From a virus: 22,746 bases of DNA. The DNA lies in IMG/VR virus record IMGVR_UViG_3300025636_000041, positions 1-22,746 of that record; one strand, written 5' to 3'. The notes beneath the pieces were generated by a model. It was given only the letters and a program-made list of their open reading frames with translations. It did no database searches and had not been told where the DNA came from. The position numbers and the translations under genes were made by a program. This document shows positions 20,965 through 22,746 of the stretch, piece after piece (the stretch's first letter is position 1; every line of letters starts with the position of its first letter).

Positions 20965-21344
20965 ATCCCCTCAACGAATTTTATATGCTTAATGGCATTA
21001 TCCATGATCGTTTGACCGATTGAATTGTACCAATTTGTTACGTATAAATTTTCATCAGAAACTTTTATGTAGCTTCCATCTACTTCGGTAATTCCATCTT
21101 CTTGGTATTGAACCTTTCCAATTTCTGGAATATCTTTAAACTTAATTTTTTTAGTTTTAAAAATAACATCGCCAAACACATCTCCGTTACTATCTAATCT
21201 TTCAACGAAATACTCAAAAGTAAACGAATCGGTTAATGGCTCAATAGTGATTGACTTAATTACACCTCTTCTATTGTCGGTACTTACGCTTGTTTTCTTT
21301 AATACAATACCAGTCGCTTTGTCGCTTAATTCTTTATACTTCAT
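20961..21344 (-). CDS. hypothetical structural-region protein
   Basis: A 127-residue protein, unrecognised. The composition is beta-rich (RGVIKSITIEPLTDSFTFEY, then FVERLDSNGDVFGDVIFKTK), with a helical C-terminus (NWYNSIGQTIMDNAIKHIKF). It lies between the neck-like gene, which it overlaps by 11 bases, and the lysis cassette, which it joins by ATGA. A small tail or neck component is most likely from context. Confidence 0.6.
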   Translation of the reverse strand: MKYKELSDKATGIVLKKTSVSTDNRRGVIKSITIEPLTDSFTFEYFVERLDSNGDVFGDVIFKTKKIKFKDIPEIGKVQYQEDGITEVDGSYIKVSDENLYVTNWYNSIGQTIMDNAIKHIKFVEGI

Positions 21345-21795
21345 AATTGTAGTCTATTATCGGTAAATCACAGTACCCATTTTCATTTTTTATTTTTATA
21401 CTCAAATTACAGAACCATCCGTTCAAAACACTTCCACCTCTTTGCGAAAAGTTCTGAATCGTAGTAACTCCATCCACAACTCCGTACTCTTGCCATCTGT
21501 TAGAAGTTGTAATTACTTTAATCAAATCGTTCATTATCTGCAAGGTTTCGGAATCTACATATTTCGCAGTTTTCTTTCCATCGTCTATCTTATCACAAAC
21601 CATTAAACCAAGCTGAAGCGTAACATAGTGTCTGTCTATTGTAGCATCAGTAATGTTTGCCAAAAGCGAAGTATGGTTTACTTTATTGCTTTCGTAAATA
21701 TCCAGGAATTGCCCATAGAAATACGAATTGATTTGCAAATGTGCATCAGCTAACAACCTCAATTCTTGGTCTATTTTATTTATCGTTGCTTTCAT
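21334..21795 (-). CDS. neck / tail-completion-like protein
   Basis: A 153-residue protein after the head-tail connector. Helix 1 (INKIDQELRLLADAHLQINS), the segment ITDATIDRHYVTLQLGLMVC and the central SETLQIMNDLIKVITTSNRW suggest an alpha/beta fold; GGSVLNGWFCNLSIKI near the C-terminus ends a beta-sheet, as in tail-terminator and minor-capsid proteins ('...d.l.GW...l.i'). I recall similar proteins next to connectors in Bacteroidetes phages. No enzymatic residues are evident. Assignment rests mainly on order (minor head, connector, this gene). Confidence 0.5.
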   Translation of the reverse strand: MKATINKIDQELRLLADAHLQINSYFYGQFLDIYESNKVNHTSLLANITDATIDRHYVTLQLGLMVCDKIDDGKKTAKYVDSETLQIMNDLIKVITTSNRWQEYGVVDGVTTIQNFSQRGGSVLNGWFCNLSIKIKNENGYCDLPIIDYNYEV

Positions 21796-21859
21796 TCGCT
21801 TTCCTTACTCTAATTGCTTCTAATCTTACTTTGTTAATTGTCTTTTTTTGTGGCTTCAT
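21776..21859 (-). CDS. possible 27-aa basic microprotein
   Basis: A very short ORF starting 3 bases after the connector stop and overlapping the next gene by 20 bases. Its product, MKPQKKTINKVRLEAIRVRK and ANESNDK, is basic. The position in a tight operon favours translation, at least as a coupling leader that delivers ribosomes to the downstream ATG. A functional protein is doubtful. Confidence 0.3.
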   Translation of the reverse strand: MKPQKKTINKVRLEAIRVRKANESNDK

Positions 21860-21862
21860 ATA

Positions 21863-22366
21863 TTACAGAAATGATATTTTTCTTGAATAGTTACTACCTT
21901 GTTTCTCTGGGTTAATATCCTCTTTTTTATTGGTGCAAACGTACAAAGGATAAGATTCTTTATTATCAATTAAATAACCGATAAGCCTATTCTTGTAAAA
22001 AGAGTAGTCCTTTCTCAATTCATCAACATAGGCATTATATTGCGATAAGTCATTCCCTCTCGAATGTTCATCACTTGCAACTCCTACGTTTTTGTTCCTT
22101 ATCTTCCAGTTATTATGGTTTGATGCTTTTAACTCACAAGCAACGTAAACAAAATCTAAAACATAACCCATAAGTTTTTCTTCCAATGCAGTCAAATCTG
22201 AATCCTCAACTCCTTGCAACAATCTTCTGTATTGCTGACTTCCTAAAGCTGGTTCTAAGTCAACGTCTTGCACCCTCTTAAGCGTTACGTTAAGCGTTTC
22301 ATCATTAACATCACTATCAATGTATGAGTAATGCTTCAAAGTTGCTAAATCTACTAAATAATTCAT
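21863..22366 (-). CDS. head-tail connector protein (DUF6712-like / gp6-like)
   Basis: A 167-residue, mostly helical protein. The N-terminus YLVDLATLKHYSYIDSDVND and 'RVQDVDLEPALGSQQYRRLL' (about residues 31-50) are the segment I associate with head-completion connectors of Bacteroidetes phages: '...i..aQ..dl...LG..qy..l'. The middle, LMGYVLDFVYVACELKASNH, is a packed helix, and the C-terminal region is charged. It begins 17 bases after the minor head gene and precedes the neck-like gene, as expected for the ring that joins portal and tail. Confidence 0.65.
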   Translation of the reverse strand: MNYLVDLATLKHYSYIDSDVNDETLNVTLKRVQDVDLEPALGSQQYRRLLQGVEDSDLTALEEKLMGYVLDFVYVACELKASNHNNWKIRNKNVGVASDEHSRGNDLSQYNAYVDELRKDYSFYKNRLIGYLIDNKESYPLYVCTNKKEDINPEKQGSNYSRKISFL

Positions 22367-22383
22367 TGTTAGTCAGTCGTTAA

Positions 22384-22746
22384 TTAAGTAAAGAAAATTT
22401 CTTGTTTCCAAATGTGTCGGCAGTATGGAGTTGCTCTTTCAAGTTTATCGTTGTAATACCAACCACCTCTGTAAGCAAAAGCGTTATATCCAATCCTTGC
22501 ACTAATTCCGTTTATATCCTCTCTACTCCATACCCTTGATGCTGAAAAGCCTACTAACGCTCTGCAAAAATCTCTTGAAGTAGGAATAATAGATGGTCTA
22601 TTGTCTTGTGCTGGATTGTGAGCATAAGAGTAAAATATCTCAATCTTTGTAACGTCTTGCCTTGCAACCTCAATCATTCCCTTGTTAGTAATATTTGCTT
22701 TGCTATCAATTAATTCTAAATTCTTAAATCTTTTAAAAATTCGGTT
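22384..22746 (-). CDS. minor head protein, C-terminal part (5' end beyond window; Mu F-like possible)
   Basis: The frame stays open from the ATG at 22677 to the right edge (residues NRIFKRFKNLELIDSKANIT upstream of it), so this is the C-terminus of a longer gene, not a 97-aa protein. The visible part holds PTSRDFCRALVGFSASRVWS, 'DINGISARIGYNAFAYRGGW' and ATPYCRHIWKQEIFFT. The paired 'sR.fC..l' and 'tPyCRH.W' motifs recall the C-terminal Cys/His motifs of Mu gpF-like minor head proteins ('tr..C..l' and 'ppH..CRC'). The next gene is the connector, so a portal-associated head-morphogenesis protein is expected. Family call is moderate because the core is missing. Confidence 0.55.
   Translation of the reverse strand, partial: NRIFKRFKNLELIDSKANITNKGMIEVARQDVTKIEIFYSYAHNPAQDNRPSIIPTSRDFCRALVGFSASRVWSREDINGISARIGYNAFAYRGGWYYNDKLERATPYCRHIWKQEIFFT

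Noticed and set aside
1-22746. CRISPR arrays, tRNA genes, insertion sequences, integrase or attachment sites
   Set aside because: I saw no regularly spaced repeats, cloverleaf candidates, transposase or integrase motifs, so a lysogenic lifestyle cannot be supported from this window.

Overview
The window reads as part of the genome of a tailed phage (or prophage) of a Bacteroidetes host, most likely a flavobacterium. It is AT-rich. Every gene I can support lies on the minus strand, so transcription runs from high to low coordinates. Start codons are preceded by A-rich leaders rather than Shine-Dalgarno sites. Candidate promoters follow the Bacteroidetes pattern (TTTG, 19 bases, TAnnTTTG). Several proteins belong to families typical of Bacteroidetes phages: a BT4734/VirE-N type primase, an M15 endolysin, and a baseplate-like protein of the 'kRSvSKTI' type.

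Layout in transcription order. (1) 22746-20961: head and neck genes: the 3' end of a minor head protein cut by the window edge, a head-tail connector, a possible 27-aa ORF, a neck or tail-completion protein and an unknown. (2) 20964-19746: a lysis cassette: membrane/coiled-coil protein (holin or inner spanin), M15 endolysin, an intrinsic terminator, then a lipoprotein with a C-terminal membrane helix (unimolecular spanin). (3) 19612-14469: an early/recombination block: metallophosphoesterase, several small genes, an Nmad1-like (DUF1599-like) protein, a 44-aa zinc ribbon, a stand-alone DnaA domain IV, a RecE-like exonuclease and a protein with an SSB-type acidic tail. (4) 14344-9992: AEP primase/SF3 helicase, SF2 helicase, VRR-NUC nuclease and two small membrane proteins too short for usual ORF cut-offs. 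(5) 9972-6210: sigma-like factor, membrane protein, unknown, ParB-like protein, glycosyltransferase, terminase small and large subunits. (6) 6210-1: a frameshifted, tail-chaperone-like gene, a gp10-like tail-completion protein, baseplate/tail-tip proteins, a fibre protein and a LamG-lectin protein cut by the left edge.

Genes within blocks are tightly packed, with many ATGA, TAATG or TGATG junctions that imply translational coupling. Intergenic space is found only where signals sit: two poly-C/poly-G stem terminators, three promoters with identical 19-base spacing, a hairpin leader and a repeat-rich 133-base gap.

The most interesting observations are: (a) a promoter whose transcript would begin at an H-type pseudoknot directly before the putative ssDNA-binding protein gene, a layout like the autoregulatory leader of T-even gene 32; (b) a 9-T slippery run in the gene after terL, where a -1 shift opens a convincing 76-residue extension ending 16 bases before the next gene; (c) a ParB-like protein coupled to a GT-A glycosyltransferase directly before the terminase, with an Nmad1-like gene elsewhere, suggesting a DNA hypermodification route; and (d) two perfect DnaA boxes inside the phage's own DnaA-domain-IV gene.
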